Part shown: in pieces, positions 11,901 through 23,651 of the stretch
Layout of the letters: every line of letters begins with the position of its first letter
Position numbering within the stretch: position 1 is the stretch's first letter
Assembly (NCBI GenBank): GCA_949357655.1
Contig: CASHTG010000004.1
Span: 558,001-622,000, forward strand
Reading direction: 5' to 3'
DNA length: 64,000 bases
DNA from: Parascedosporium putredinis
Taxonomy: Eukaryota; Ascomycota; Sordariomycetes; Microascales; Microascaceae
Notes under the pieces: generated by a model
Databases searched by the model: none
What the model was told of the DNA's origin: nothing
Seen by the model: the letters and a program-made list of their open reading frames with translations, nothing else
Program-made: the position numbers and the translations under genes

Positions 11901-14900
11901 CGTCGGTCTCCGTCTCTGCGTGGACTGCGGCGAGTACCGCTGCCACAAGTGCGCCGGCAACCCCAAGCACAATTTCGTGGCCTTCCCCATCTCGTTCCCC
12001 TGCTCGCCGAGTCCCACACCAAGGAGGCGCTGATGCAGCAATTCCCCTCCACGTTCAATCTCACCACAGCCGACGGGGCCGCGGGCATTCGCGTGCCTCC
12101 TCTCGACGCGTTTGGGCAGCAGGGAATCACCGACAAGGCCCGCGCTGCGTTCGAAACCTGCTGCGCCGGTACGACTTTTACTTTGACGAGTGCCACGTGG
12201 GCCAGTGCTTGACTATTCGCTACAAGTCGGCCAAGGCGCACGTTGATGTGGTCATTGACGAGCACGCTGTCACTTGGAACGTGTATTTTGACGTGAAGCG
12301 TACCTCGAGCTGGAAGGTCGGCTTCAAGGAGGACCCCCATATTCAAGTTGTTCGCGCCGTTCTCAAAGGGAGGGACCACTCCATCATCCCCGGCGAAAAC
12401 GATTGGGAACTCTGGGTGGCCAACAGGCACAAGGTAATTCTTCGCATCCGGGAAGGCGTCGATGTTCTCGAGGGCATCGCGTTTGACCTCCTCTCCGTCA
12501 CCAACAAGTCAGGCGAACAAGTCACCGAGGGCGCAGTGTACGACTCGCTCGCGCAGCTCCTACAGACGGAGTACACCCTGACCGAGAAGTGCGGCACCTC
12601 GCACGCGTTACTGTACGTGAACAAGGCCGCGGGTCTCTACCACTTCCGCGATCCCAGCAAGGAGACGGCGGGATCGCGCGATCACTGGATCATTGCGGGC
12701 ACCAACCGCGTACTTCACGATTTTGAGCACCGCGACGTCAAGCTTCGATTTTCTGTCAATTATCTACCTATAAAGTCGAAATGGGAGCGGGCTATTGAAG
12801 CCGCCAATGCTAAAGCTACTATATCAAGGCGCGCTGCTTTACCCCCGCGATCGCGAAGGCCAACGCCCAGGACGAGACTGAACCAGAGCCCGAGCCGGAA
12901 GACGACTCGGACAAGGACAGCTCGGAGGATGAAGGCGAGGGATCGAAGAAGAAGGCCGGAAAGGCCACTCCCAAGATCCCTCTGCCTCCTGGAGGAATTG
13001 AATGCAATTCCCGGGCCACTGGGTCAGGGCTGTTTTCCATCACCACTCTCGCCTCGACCTCGTCTCTGGCCCTCTAACTATCTCCACCATTGCCAACTTG
13101 CCAAGCCTCTGGATGAACTATTCTACATGGGGGCTCGTTGAGAGAAAGACCTGCGGCCAACTCAAGACCTGGATGCACATGGTGATCCCACTCAAAGATT
13201 TCCCCTTCTTCAGCTCCTTCCACGAGAGGCTATGGGGTCAAAACTGGGTCACCACAGACGCGTTGACAACCGCCTCCGACGAAAATGGCGTCGGCCTCTA
13301 TCCGATCCGACAGAGAGACTCGCGCGCGCTCCTCCGATTGATCAGGTTCGCCATCATGGCCGTGCCCCAAGTGCAAGGCCCTGCGGGCAGGTTCAGCCTC
13401 AAGCGACGTCCCTGCAAAGCCTGCGTTCCCACCCTGCCTCCCGTCCACCGCATCCGCAACGACCAGTGCAAAGTCGTCTCCATCATCGAGGGCACCCACG
13501 GCTGCGACCAGTTCGAGGCTCGCGTCAATACCCGCCCCGCGCCCATGCAAATCTCGGTGCGTCCCGCTGCTGGGCCGTCGCTTCTCGTGGGTATCAAGAT
13601 TGATTTTGCCGCGCTCATCCACCGCGCGCGAGGATACTTGCCAATCGCGACGGGTGCGAGTGGGCTGAGGTTGGCGAGGAAGACGTACGGAATGGCGCAA
13701 GTGTGGCACAACTTCTCGGATAACCCTGGTCCCTTCCTGCCCCTCGAGAGGTTGCTTAGTCCCTCGGAAGGCGATGCGTCGCAAGTGAAGAAGACTGCTG
13801 TGCTCCGCCCTCCTTCCTTTCGTGTTGGCCAATTTCTCCGCATTGACCAAGCGCAAGCTGTAGCGTGGATGCAGGACCGCGAAAATCCAGCCGTGGTCTT
13901 CACCGAGGAAGAGGTGGAGGAGTATGTCGAGCCATCCTCGGGGATCAGGATCGTGGGCCGCGTCACAAGACAGAACAAGGCTCGCGGAGGGGTCCTCGCC
14001 CAGGAAGTTGGTTTCGGCAAAACTGTGGTGACTCTGGCGTTGCTTGATCTCCAGCGCCCTCTCGTAGCCGATTGCATGCACCTTCGCCGGATCAAGTCAC
14101 CCGGCCTGACCGCGCTGAAGGCCACTCTGATCATTGTTCCGGACCACATCCTGGAGCAATGGAGCAACGAGATCGAGTTCTTCTTACAAAGTGGCAACCG
14201 GACATGGACCGTGGTCGTCCTTCGCAAGAGGGCGGCCTTCCCATCAGCACAAAAGCTGGCGGCAGCGGACATTGTGCTGGCATCCTTCACCGCTGTTCGA
14301 CTCTCGGGCGTGTTCCGCGCCAAGCTAGCCGACGCTTCGGGACAGGTGAGCATGATCGGGCCAGACAACGAAAGGGCATTTGGCGACTTCTATGGTGCGT
14401 GCTGCCGGGAGCTTCGGAAGCTTCACGTCGACTCCGACGACATTGGTACCGCGGCCTTGAACAAGGTCCGCGAAAGTCATCAGGTTCTTCGACAAGCTTG
14501 GGAGAGCCACGTGCCACCCAGTAAGCGAAAGAAGGGCGCGAGGGGCACGGCTGCGTCCGCGGCATCAGGCGACAATTTCCCCGGAGCGAAGCTTATCAAA
14601 AAGCTGGAGGGCAAGGAGGCCTCGTTTGTGGCTGCGGTAAACAAGTATCACCAGTCGCAAGCGGCCCTCGAGTTCTTCAGCTGGACGAGAATCGTCTATG
14701 ATGAGTTTTCGTATCCTGATATCGTGGTGGAAGCTTTCGTCCGGGAGGCAGTCGCCGGCGCCAAATGGCTCCTGTCCGGAACTCCTCCCCTCTCCGATCT
14801 CCAGAGGCTCTGCTCGACGGCGTCATTGATCAATGTTCACGTCGCGCGAGAAGAGCCCGCCTTGCCTCTCCACCTTCCTCCCGTCACCAAGGGACCTTCT

Positions 14901-17443
14901 GCCTCCGACATGTCCGCGTCCGAAGAGTACCGCGCCCTCCGCCAGCTGAAGACGGCCACGTTTGCGTACGAGCGACACCGCCAAGCGGAGGCGTTTGTCG
15001 CCAACTTCATGAGCAGCAACAAGGCCATTCTGAACCCGCGTGTTCGAGTTGTGCGCAAGATTGTTCTCGTCGCGTCCGAGACCACTGCTTCGGCCAGCTA
15101 TCTGTCCCTCCAGCAGAATCTCCACGACGCGCGCTGGGATCCGCTGTCCTTGTCACCCGAAGCGAGCGCGAGGTTTTTCGCCCTCTTGGAAATGCCCAAG
15201 GGGTTTGCCGCAATCAACATGGTCTCCCAGCAGGAAAGGCTCAACCTCTCCGTCAAGGCGCTGCTTCTCGCACCGACTCTCCCCGTCGAGGTATCCTACA
15301 GGCATCTTCGCGGCCTGGACCACGACGGCGTCGTGCAGCAGCTCAGCGTTACCGATCTGCTCGAGCTAATTGAACAAGAAGCCCGCGACGGATTCGAGCG
15401 CCTTTTCTTGCTCATCAAGTCTCAGTTCGACCGACTGATGTGGACTGCGAAGCAAGCGAACCCCGACACTGCCGAGAACGCGGCCACTGCCAGCCAAGCA
15501 CAGCAGGACGCCGACGGGGACGACAATAACGGGGACTCGGAAAACGAGGGCGAGGATCAAGAGGAAGCCGAAGACGCTGACGAGGAAGTCTCTGGCCCCA
15601 TGCCTGGCAAACAATCATCTGCGGCCAAAGCCCTGCGTGCCAACAAGTATATGCAAGCGCAGCGGTATCTGGCGGACATCATTGCCCAGGTCGCAGACAC
15701 CCAAGCTGGCGGCATCGGTGGCGTCGAGGCCACCTACCTCATCCGAGCCTGTCTTTTGGGACCCGTTGACTCTCCGCACTACGACAACCCCGGCAATTGG
15801 CAATCGGCAGGGTGGCAGAGGTGCGACAGCGGACCGGGAACCAGCTACCTCACACAGTGGTACCCGCAGCTTCAAGAGAGGGCAAGTCTCATGTCCCGCA
15901 CCGAATTGATGCTGGTGCTCAAAGACTGTGCCCACGCGTCCCAGCGTGACCTCGACACGAGCGACCTCTCCTCTTCCAGCTCCGCGCCCTTCTTGAACGC
16001 GAGGTCGAGCACACCCACAACGCCACGCTCGCGGCCCACGTCGACACCATCACCCAAACTGGTAGTGGCGGCGCAAGCACGAGCGCGAGCCTTGACAAGA
16101 TGCACGGTCGCTACATTGGCCTCAAGGACGGAGCCAGCCTTCGCGACCACCAGCTCGACAAGCTGACGGAGAAGTATTACGAGTTCGGCACATGTCTTCC
16201 AGGCGACTACCCGATCCTCGGCAGGAGCAAGACCACGCGGGGCACCAAGATCGAAGAGGCGCTCGACGATTTCATCCTCACTTCCCAGAGCGTCTCCGAG
16301 GGTGTCAATCTCAAGTTTGTCGAGGCTCTCCGCCGCTGGCGTTTCCTCAGGTCCATTCTCCTCCTCGCCAGGGACGAGCTCGATGGGCGAAGCTGCGCTG
16401 CTTGTGGGCGCTGCGACGTATTGAGTCATGAAGCGCGCGCGTTTAACAACTGCGCGCACTTTACCTGCGTCGCGTGCCACCACAAGACAGACCTAGGTAG
16501 CTGCCCCGTCTGCACGAGCAAAGGTTGCGATTCTGCAATCAGCCAAGAGCCCCTCGCGCCCCAACTGGTCTGCCACAGCTGCCAAGAGACAACCATCTTG
16601 AGCCCCCACGACGCGCATGTCCTCGCCGGTTGCGGCCACATCCTCTGCCTCGCCTGCTCCATCTCCATCCGTGAACTCTCGCCAGAGCAGCAGCGCGACG
16701 ACGGCACATCTGAGGCTCTCGCCTGCACGGCAAACAAGTGCGGGTGCCCGCTCACAGGCCTCGCCATACCGGGCAACGCCCTCGTCACCAGCCGTGGCGC
16801 CGCCACGATCGAATCTCTCGGCATGGGCGGCAAGCTTCAACGCATGGTCGAGCTCGTACATGCAGCCAAGGCGCAGGGCGACAAGGTCCTCGTCTTCGTA
16901 GCGTACGAGGAGCAGTTTACTACCGCGTTCAAAGCCCTCGAGGCGGCCGGGCTGGATGTGCTCCGCACGGATGATGCCGCGACGTCCAGCAAGGTCCTTG
17001 GCCAGTTCCAGGCCGGAGAGGGCGACGTCCTCCTCCAGAAGCTCTCGGCACCCGAGTCGGCTGGCAGCAACTTGACCATCGCCAACCACATCATCTTCCT
17101 GGGCCCCTTGTTCACGAGGGACCAGCGCGACTGGGAAATGGTGATGAAGCAGGCCGTGGGTCGGTGCAACCGCCCCTTGCAGACCAAGAACGTGTACGTC
17201 TACCATCTCGTGGCTAGGCACACCCTCGACGTCGACGTCTTGTCGCATCACCTCAACATCCACATCCGCCCTGAGCCAGGCACGGATGAGATGATGATGA
17301 CGATGGAAAAGGCGGCAGATGGCGAATTGGAGATGGAAGAGGCCGGGCAAAGCATGGTGTTGGGTTCGATCCTGGACGCTAACGAGATCGCGACGCTTCT
17401 TCGGAAGTCGTACGATCCCAAGGATACCCACAACATCTTTTAG
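8903..17443 (+). CDS. DNMT5: DNMT5-family DNA (cytosine-5) methyltransferase fused to a RING-containing Snf2/RAD5-like ATPase
   Basis: About 2,850 codons. N-terminus: low-complexity repeats, an acidic tract near 10070, then a Lys/Ala-rich basic tract; I see no chromodomain. Methyltransferase motifs in order: I (TVGTLCSGTDAP, about 10363), IV (VGSSCVDFSSLN, catalytic Cys codon 10648-10650), VI (ENV, 10855), VIII (QTRRRG, 10964) and X (GNAMTTTVV, about 11608). A Cys-rich module follows (CPCDG...CVDCGEYRCHKCAGNPKHNF). ATPase: Walker A GGVLAQEVGFGKT (13986-14022), Walker B with DEFS (14701-14712), two RING-like fingers (about 16390-16760), then the helicase-C lobe ending AVGRCNRPLQ. In Cryptococcus, DNMT5 is an ATP-dependent maintenance methylase in the nucleus. 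The frame is broken about 12 times, near 9459, 9537, 10125, 10430, 11234, 11355, 11448, 11999, 12168, 12813, 13000-13100 and 15965. One added base repairs each resolved break. Stretches between breaks keep all motifs and show no run of RIP-type stops. The true start is uncertain. Confidence 0.92.
9011..9400 (+). repeat. In-frame tandem repeat, 141-bp period, inside the DNMT5 N-terminus
   Basis: The core CTCGAAGCAGTC recurs at 9020, 9161 and 9302, exactly 141 bases apart, giving about 2.7 copies of a 47-residue unit. Each unit holds LEAV....DQ followed by a phenylalanine/proline core (FNNALTEQPAEMEMSLEF). Copies 1 and 2 are close to identical at protein level; copy 3 decays after its first half. 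Confidence 0.9.
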
Positions 17444-17820
17444 GCCTCCTCCATTGGGCGTTGAACGGAGTTTGAAGTGGCGGCTACCGCTGGATCTCGG
17501 TGATGGGGATGAAGCTTGGCGTGTCTTTCTCCCTCTTTATATACTTGTACTTTTCTGTACTTGTTTTTGTTCTTACTTCCACCTGTCTTTTTCTTCTTTT
17601 TTGGGGTTTTCTTTTCTTTTCTTTCCTGTACTTTGTCTTCTTCTTCACGGGGCCGCAAAGGCAGGAGACGCAGAGGGTCTATAGCTTCTTCAACTTGTAG
17701 GAGACAAATTGAATCCGAAAAATTAAAATAAAAACGAGTCTCGCTCGTGATTTCTGAGGTTCCCGACTGCTAGGTCGGATATATAAGGACCGGAGTGAGT
17801 CGATGTCCAGAAGGGCCAAC
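17444..17820. other. 3' flank of DNMT5
   Basis: T-rich 3' untranslated region (about 17520-17660) and a TATATAAGG at 17780-17788. No gene seen. Confidence 0.5.
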
Positions 17821-18200
17821 GCGATGGCTTCGCGCACAAGCGCTTCCACCACGATATCGGGATACGAAAACTCATCATAGATGATTCTCGTCCAGCTGAA
17901 GAACATTGAACTCCAAGGACGCTCGTGACTGGCGATACTTGTTTACCGCAGCCACAAACACATCCCTCGTTGTCCTCCAGCTGCTCGGCAAATTTTGCCG
18001 CCCGATGCCGCGGCAGAAGACGCAGCCGAGTTTGCTGCAGCCGCGCTCTTCGCGCCTTTCTGTCGCTTGCCTGGTGGTATGTGGCACTTTTGAACTTGAC
18101 GATGTCATCGGCATTGACGCGGAGCTTCCGAAGCTCAGACAGGATGCACCGTAGACATCGCCAAACGCTCTCTCGCTGCCGAAAAAGGAAATGGGCTGGC
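17821..18200 (-). pseudogene. Inverted, degenerate partial copy of the DNMT5 ATPase region
   Basis: Read on the minus strand, this segment matches DNMT5 from about 14345 to 14760. Conserved pieces in order are ERAFGDVYGASC (DNMT5: ERAFGDFYGACC), an Ala/Ser/Lys-rich linker, VFVAAVNKYRQSRASLEF (DNMT5: SFVAAVNKYHQSQAALEF) and SWTRIIYDEFSYPDIVVEA (DNMT5: SWTRIVYDEFSYPDIVVEA). By eye identity is about 75-85% in the matching blocks, with an internal deletion of about 60 bases and a 7-base insertion before the SWTRI block. Similarity stops just after the Walker B region. There is no start, catalytic domain or continuation, so it cannot encode a working enzyme. Differences go in both directions, so RIP alone does not explain the divergence. 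Confidence 0.88.
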
Positions 18201-21200
18201 CTGTTTTGAACACAACTTTTGGAGCGGTATTAGCAATGAATTATCTTAATAGAATGACGAAGCAGTGAAATACCTTGGCCAGAATATATATGAGACATCC
18301 CTCTAAGTGGATGTGTCGTGAATGTAGCTCCCCCTCCCCCTCCTTCATGGGAATGCTTCAGCGCTTAGCTTTCCCATCCGTATATAATGAATGGCCTAGG
18401 TGCCTTGGCTATAGGTGATCACATTAGCCGATGCCTTGTACAGATAAGGAAGCAGACAAGGTTATGACATACAAGAAGAACACCCATTTGGACACGCTGG
18501 CCAAAGTGGCTCCTCGCTAGCCGACGATGTTGTACGAAGAGGATGGACTCTTATACAGTGCCAAGCAAGACATGGGTCCTCCATGCCAATCTGCCAAGAG
18601 TGTCGAAGTGGTTAGAGAAGTGTCCGTCTCCATGATTGAGTATTGGGGAGTTTGGTGGCAGGAACTAACCTTTTGCCAGCCACGGCTGAGAGTGGTTAAG
18701 AGAACCTATGCCCATGTGGCAGAGAATGGAGGATGGGGTGGAGATAGGGGAGGAAGAAGGGAGAAGGGGGCAGCTAAAGGGGGCATGGTGAAAGGAGTGG
18801 TGTGTTGTGCTGGGTGAAGGGAGAAGTTGGTAGAACAAGTTGGAGGAGACTCCGCCTTTTATAGGAAAAGGGGAGGGGAGGCATGGGCCGCAATCAGCCC
18901 TGGAGAGCTGGAAAGGGCAGGAAGAGGAAGAGTCATAGAGGGATGGCCATTGGCAAGGTGAATCGGGAACTGGTACTGGGAAGCGTCAACTACCTCTAGA
19001 AGTTGTCAATGGTTCAAGGCTGCTTTGACATGAGTCGCCTAGTCAGTCCATAGACCGCTTGGATTCCAAGCGACCACTACCCACGGAGCTGGACCATGGG
19101 GCCATCCACGGGTAAGCAAGTCACTTGGAGCTCAGATGGATTCATAGACATATACGGATGAATGGTCACTGAGGGAACATGTGGTCTTTTCATGGCAATA
19201 CACCTATGGATTTATCTAAGAGATGGATTTATGCAAGTCCTCGGTTCTGTTGCTCTGGACTTCGGATCAACACGCGTCAACCTCACTCGAAGACGATATA
19301 CTGAGCTTAAGCCAGTGAGTATAAGAGACTAATGATCCTGTTGCCTTGAAAGTACAGGGTGAAGCTCATGAGAACCGGCGTGTATACAACTCCGAGCCAG
19401 GACTGGAGGCGATGGATGTCAAGTCTCGCGACTTGAGAAAGTCCCAAGTCACTTGCTTCCAGTCACACTTGTTTCTTAATCTACATGTACTCTCCAATGT
19501 AGCTTGTTTATTCGGAATTCCAGTCTGGGCCAGCCAATAAGAAAAATCGTTGAAAAGATGAAAAGCTCTATTAACGCGTTTTTTTCAACTACTTTTACTA
19601 TGTGAATCACAGAGGTACATGCTACTTATAGTAGTCTATGCCCCATGATCGCTCCTTCTCCTTTATCACTAGGTTGTGGAAGGTTTTAATGGGGAAGGTT
19701 CGAGGGGAGAAAGGGTTGTGCAGTGTCATCTGCGACTTCCTTATCAGGTCCGTGTTCCAGTTGTACAAGCCATAGATTTTGTATCCTCCCCTCTCCACCT
19801 TACATCCCAGCATCTCAGTATTCCATTCCAAGTCCTTGGTGCCTTGAAACCAATATCTGGACAAATCCTTTATATATCGGTGCCTCTGCTACTAAAACCG
19901 GTCGTTTGAGTACATCTAGCACTCGACCATATCAATCTTTTCGACTTGGAGCCATGTGCTACCTCCTTGCCTTGGCCTACCCCGGCCAGCGGCTCATATT
20001 GAGTGGCGCAACGGGCTAGAGCAGCCCCTGCACCAACGTAACCAAAGTGCCATGACCTGAAGTGTGATGAAGAGTGCCACCAAGGCCAAAGGCATTGTGC
20101 AACGAGTGACTGAGAGGACTTCATCTATAAAAGAGGGCACGTTGTGTGCACCGTCGTAGGTGTATATACAGCCGCGGAGATGCACCATTCGTCGAGCCGC
20201 GCCCTTCACAGACACGTGACTCGTGGTGATGCACACACGCCAGCGGCGTCATCCGTCGTCTGCTTGGAGTATCTGCACCACCTCGATCACCATTTTCTTT
20301 TAGAGCGACGACAACATGCGGCCCGATCCGTCGCACAAAGTCAAGTTTCCTAGCGTCGACGATCGTGTTGTGCATCTGGGATCTTTGGTGTTGGGCCCCA
20401 CCTTGCTCTCCGCCGTCGCGCGTTCAGGCTCAGGAAGATGATGAAGCCGACCACTTCGTTAACGACTTATCCTAGGTTAACGAGGGCTGTAACTGTCAGC
20501 TAGGGTGACTGAAGTGGAGAGGGAATCACACTTCATCATTTATCGTCTTACCTAATGCCCTGGAGTCGCACATCTTCTAAAACGCGGACATCAAGTAGAT
20601 GGAAGCTTGGGACTGCAGCCCCCGCTGCTTGGACACGGCCAGTTCCTGCATAACCAAAGGTAGGAGGCAAGACTGGGGAGAGACCAGTATCATGATGATC
20701 CCCATTTTCTCCCGTGAATAAGTAGGGCGGAGTAGGATACCCTCTTGCGCTAGATGGACGCGCTTGAGTGCGGGGTTGGAATCGCAGAGGCACACGCTGC
20801 CAGGAAGCTCGTGTCCTTCAGCCAGGGATGGTAAAATCGCAGGGCGAGATATTAAGCGCCAGCAGCTTCCCACGTGTTCCGCAAGTATATATATTTGTAC
20901 GCTTTAGCAAGAACGACAGACGCCGAGCGGTACACATGCCCAAGGCACAGACGGTGTGATATCCTATATTAAATTAGACGCAGGGGATCAGATGAATAGC
21001 GCAGAGTTCCAGGGGAGGTTCTCTTGTGGAGCTCGGTGGAGGCCAAGAGGGAAAGAAACAACCATCACTGTAGTATGAGGTCGATCGTCAGGGAAGAAGG
21101 CTCAGAGCAAAGGAGCGACCAGACGCTTTTGCGGGCCGTAGGACGACGGGGCAGTTGAACCGCTCCTTTATTCTTTTCTCGAGCGACCAAGGTGCTGGTG

Positions 21201-23651
21201 GCTTTCGCTTCGACGATTCTATCTGGCCAACATCGGTGCAGGGGTATATAAGGCTCGATAACTAAGTCTGGTATTATCTTTCGGAGTTCATACTTCTCTC
21301 CAAGTAGTCGTTCTAGTCGTCATCGAACCATAGCTAAGCCCCGATCCAGGGCAAGGAGGTTGGGTGCGCGTAGTGATCGTAAGAGTCGATCTAGGCTACC
21401 AAGGCCCGGTTGCAGCCAAGGTATGACTCGCTCTTCAATCTGGAAAATTCCTCTTATTTCGAAGGTTGGGCAGACACACGCATCACCGGAGGCTAGATTC
21501 ACCAGACTCTATAGAAGGAGAATGACCTGGGGAGCAGATACCGCGAACCCGCCTTCTGTCCTTGGGCTTTTGTCACGTATGCACCCCTCGTGCCTGTAGC
21601 AGGATGAACGGCCGGGAGAGGCCCACGACGATGCGCCGTGAGGAGGTGCTATAAGGGCGTCGGGGGTGGCTTTGCACGCTTGTGTTTTCTCATCGTGTGT
21701 GCTGAGACCCGGCGGTCATTTCGACGAGATTTGAGGTTCAGGGACCGCAGTTTTCACAGCGCTAGGAGGGTGGGCGGCAGCAGCATGATACTGGGATGGT
21801 AAGTTAGGGAGCCTTAAAGATCCGATATACTAGTGGAGAGTCGAGTACTCTGGAAGGAGACTGTTTGGCGTTCGGCGATAAATCTCGACTGGGGCCCGCC
21901 CGGGCTCGGCTAGATGACCGCCTCTCTGCCGGGCGATAGGACTGGCGTGTGCGGCGAGTGGAGCGTTGTCGGTCGGTGAGTGGAATATATACAGACGTGC
22001 ACTGCAGGCCAACACGTTCACAGGGCCCAGCACTACCGTGTAGAAGTTCCTCTCTACCTCATCACTAGCTGGTCGAGGCATGTGAATCGTACGGTCTTTT
22101 TCCATCGTAACTGGGCCGGCTAGGGAAAAGCGTGCAGGATCTTGATCCCCCATCACACGACGGCGGGCATTCTTCCTTCTGTTCCGTTTGGCGGGAGTCG
22201 AAGCTGGGACGAAATCTCTGAGCCGATATATGGTTGAAAAGAGTGAAGAAGGATAGAAAGGCGAGGGAAAGCAAGGAAATCAGACAAAGGCACGGCGGGT
22301 ATTTCCGTATCTGGGCTGCGTTGGACAAGGCGGCCGCCCCTAAGTCCCCTGTCTCGGGGATGGCTGCATCTTCCACGATGTGGTTGATCACTATAAGGCT
22401 TTGGTGAAACCGGTCGCGTCGAGAAAAAGGAAAAAGAGAGATGTCGGTGACCAAAGGGTCGTCGACATCCAGGATAGCCTAGTAAGCGGAATCGTGGGGC
22501 CAGGTCGATACGAAATCGACATCATACCTGTGGAGATCCGGATCTTGGAGACACTCGACGAAGGATCCGAAGCAGGCTCTTACCGAGGATCAATGTCGGG
22601 GTTCACAGTTATCATGGCCCGAATCCTGGCTGTCGTAGGTTGCCGGGACTCCTGCTGGCGGGACCGTGATGGTGAGATCTTGATGTGTGCCGGGATATAT
22701 AAAAGAGAAGCTCCTTTCATCGTGGGTGGGTGTATACTATTTAGAGTCAGTTTGACTCGGTGGAGGAGGCAGATCTACTGCTGTCGGTAGAGGGTGGTGG
22801 TGGTGAAGGCTGGGACGTGAGAATGCGGAATGGAGATATGAACTGTGACGTGGAGATTTCGTTAATTATATACTTACCAAGGCATCATATAGAGTCCTCA
22901 TCATAACCTCAAGCCCCAAGGTTTTTGGGTTAACCGAGAGCTCATCATCTTGCGTGGTGATCCTTTCCGATCCCAAACAAGGAGCAGGTGCCTAGGCGGC
23001 ACGCTGCCTCGATTGTGCTCACAAACCGTAAGGGCATTATGTAGTGCCAGCGGATTAGAATTTGCCGATGAGAGACGCAATCGATAGTCCTGTAGATGTT
23101 TGGTTTGTCTTTGTCAACCTTGTACGGTCGTATCCCTTTTCGGAGGAAGTCTTGTGACGACATGGACGTATGGTCGCCAAATACGACCAAGGGCAGGAAG
23201 CAAGCGGCGAGAGCAGAACAAAAAAAGAACTGAAAAAACAGCAGGATCACAAACTCGCTTCCTACCTTCCAATTTGCGCTGTCCACGGCGTCACAATCAC
23301 GCGCAAGCGAGACAAAGCAGGAAAGACGGCCATGAGGTAACACCCAAAGCGACGCGTATACACATGATTGCAGAAAGCAAAGGCCTTGGATGCCGTGTGT
23401 ATTCCAAAGTCCTAAATTCGGCGTTGGAGCCCAAATACAATTATTGCTCGAACCCCCTTCCAAAAAAAAAAGATCTATATGCGTCCGCTGACGAGATTGT
23501 ATGCAAAATTAGCAAACTCCCCTTCCCAACTTTACCCGCCATTAAACCAACCTTCACCACATCCGCTTGTCGGATAACACTCCCTCACTCATAGTCTCGT
23601 TTGGGTATCCCCCCTCTCCTCACAGCTTCGCCTTCAACGCCTCTTCCTCCC
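18201..23651. other. Gene-poor region, 5.4 kb
   Basis: No open frame here has a recognisable domain. The longest are under 175 codons and overlap others on the opposite strand. Notable sequence: TATA-like boxes at 18855-18863 (minus strand), 20126-20134, 21245-21253 and 22696-22704 (plus strand), and two minus-strand pieces encoding a similar FGYxGxG string near 20020-20060 and 20610-20670. These look like relics of old genes or elements. I find no clear long terminal or inverted repeats by eye. Confidence 0.4.

Noticed and set aside
8903..17443. RIP mutation as the cause of the broken DNMT5 frame
   Set aside because: RIP makes C-to-T changes and stops at CpA sites. Here conserved residues are intact on both sides of each break and the changes are single-base losses, often in homopolymers.
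18527..18817. 96-codon plus-strand frame with many Trp, Gly and Arg residues
   Set aside because: Purine-rich low complexity and no homology I recognise; a TATA box on the opposite strand argues against this direction.
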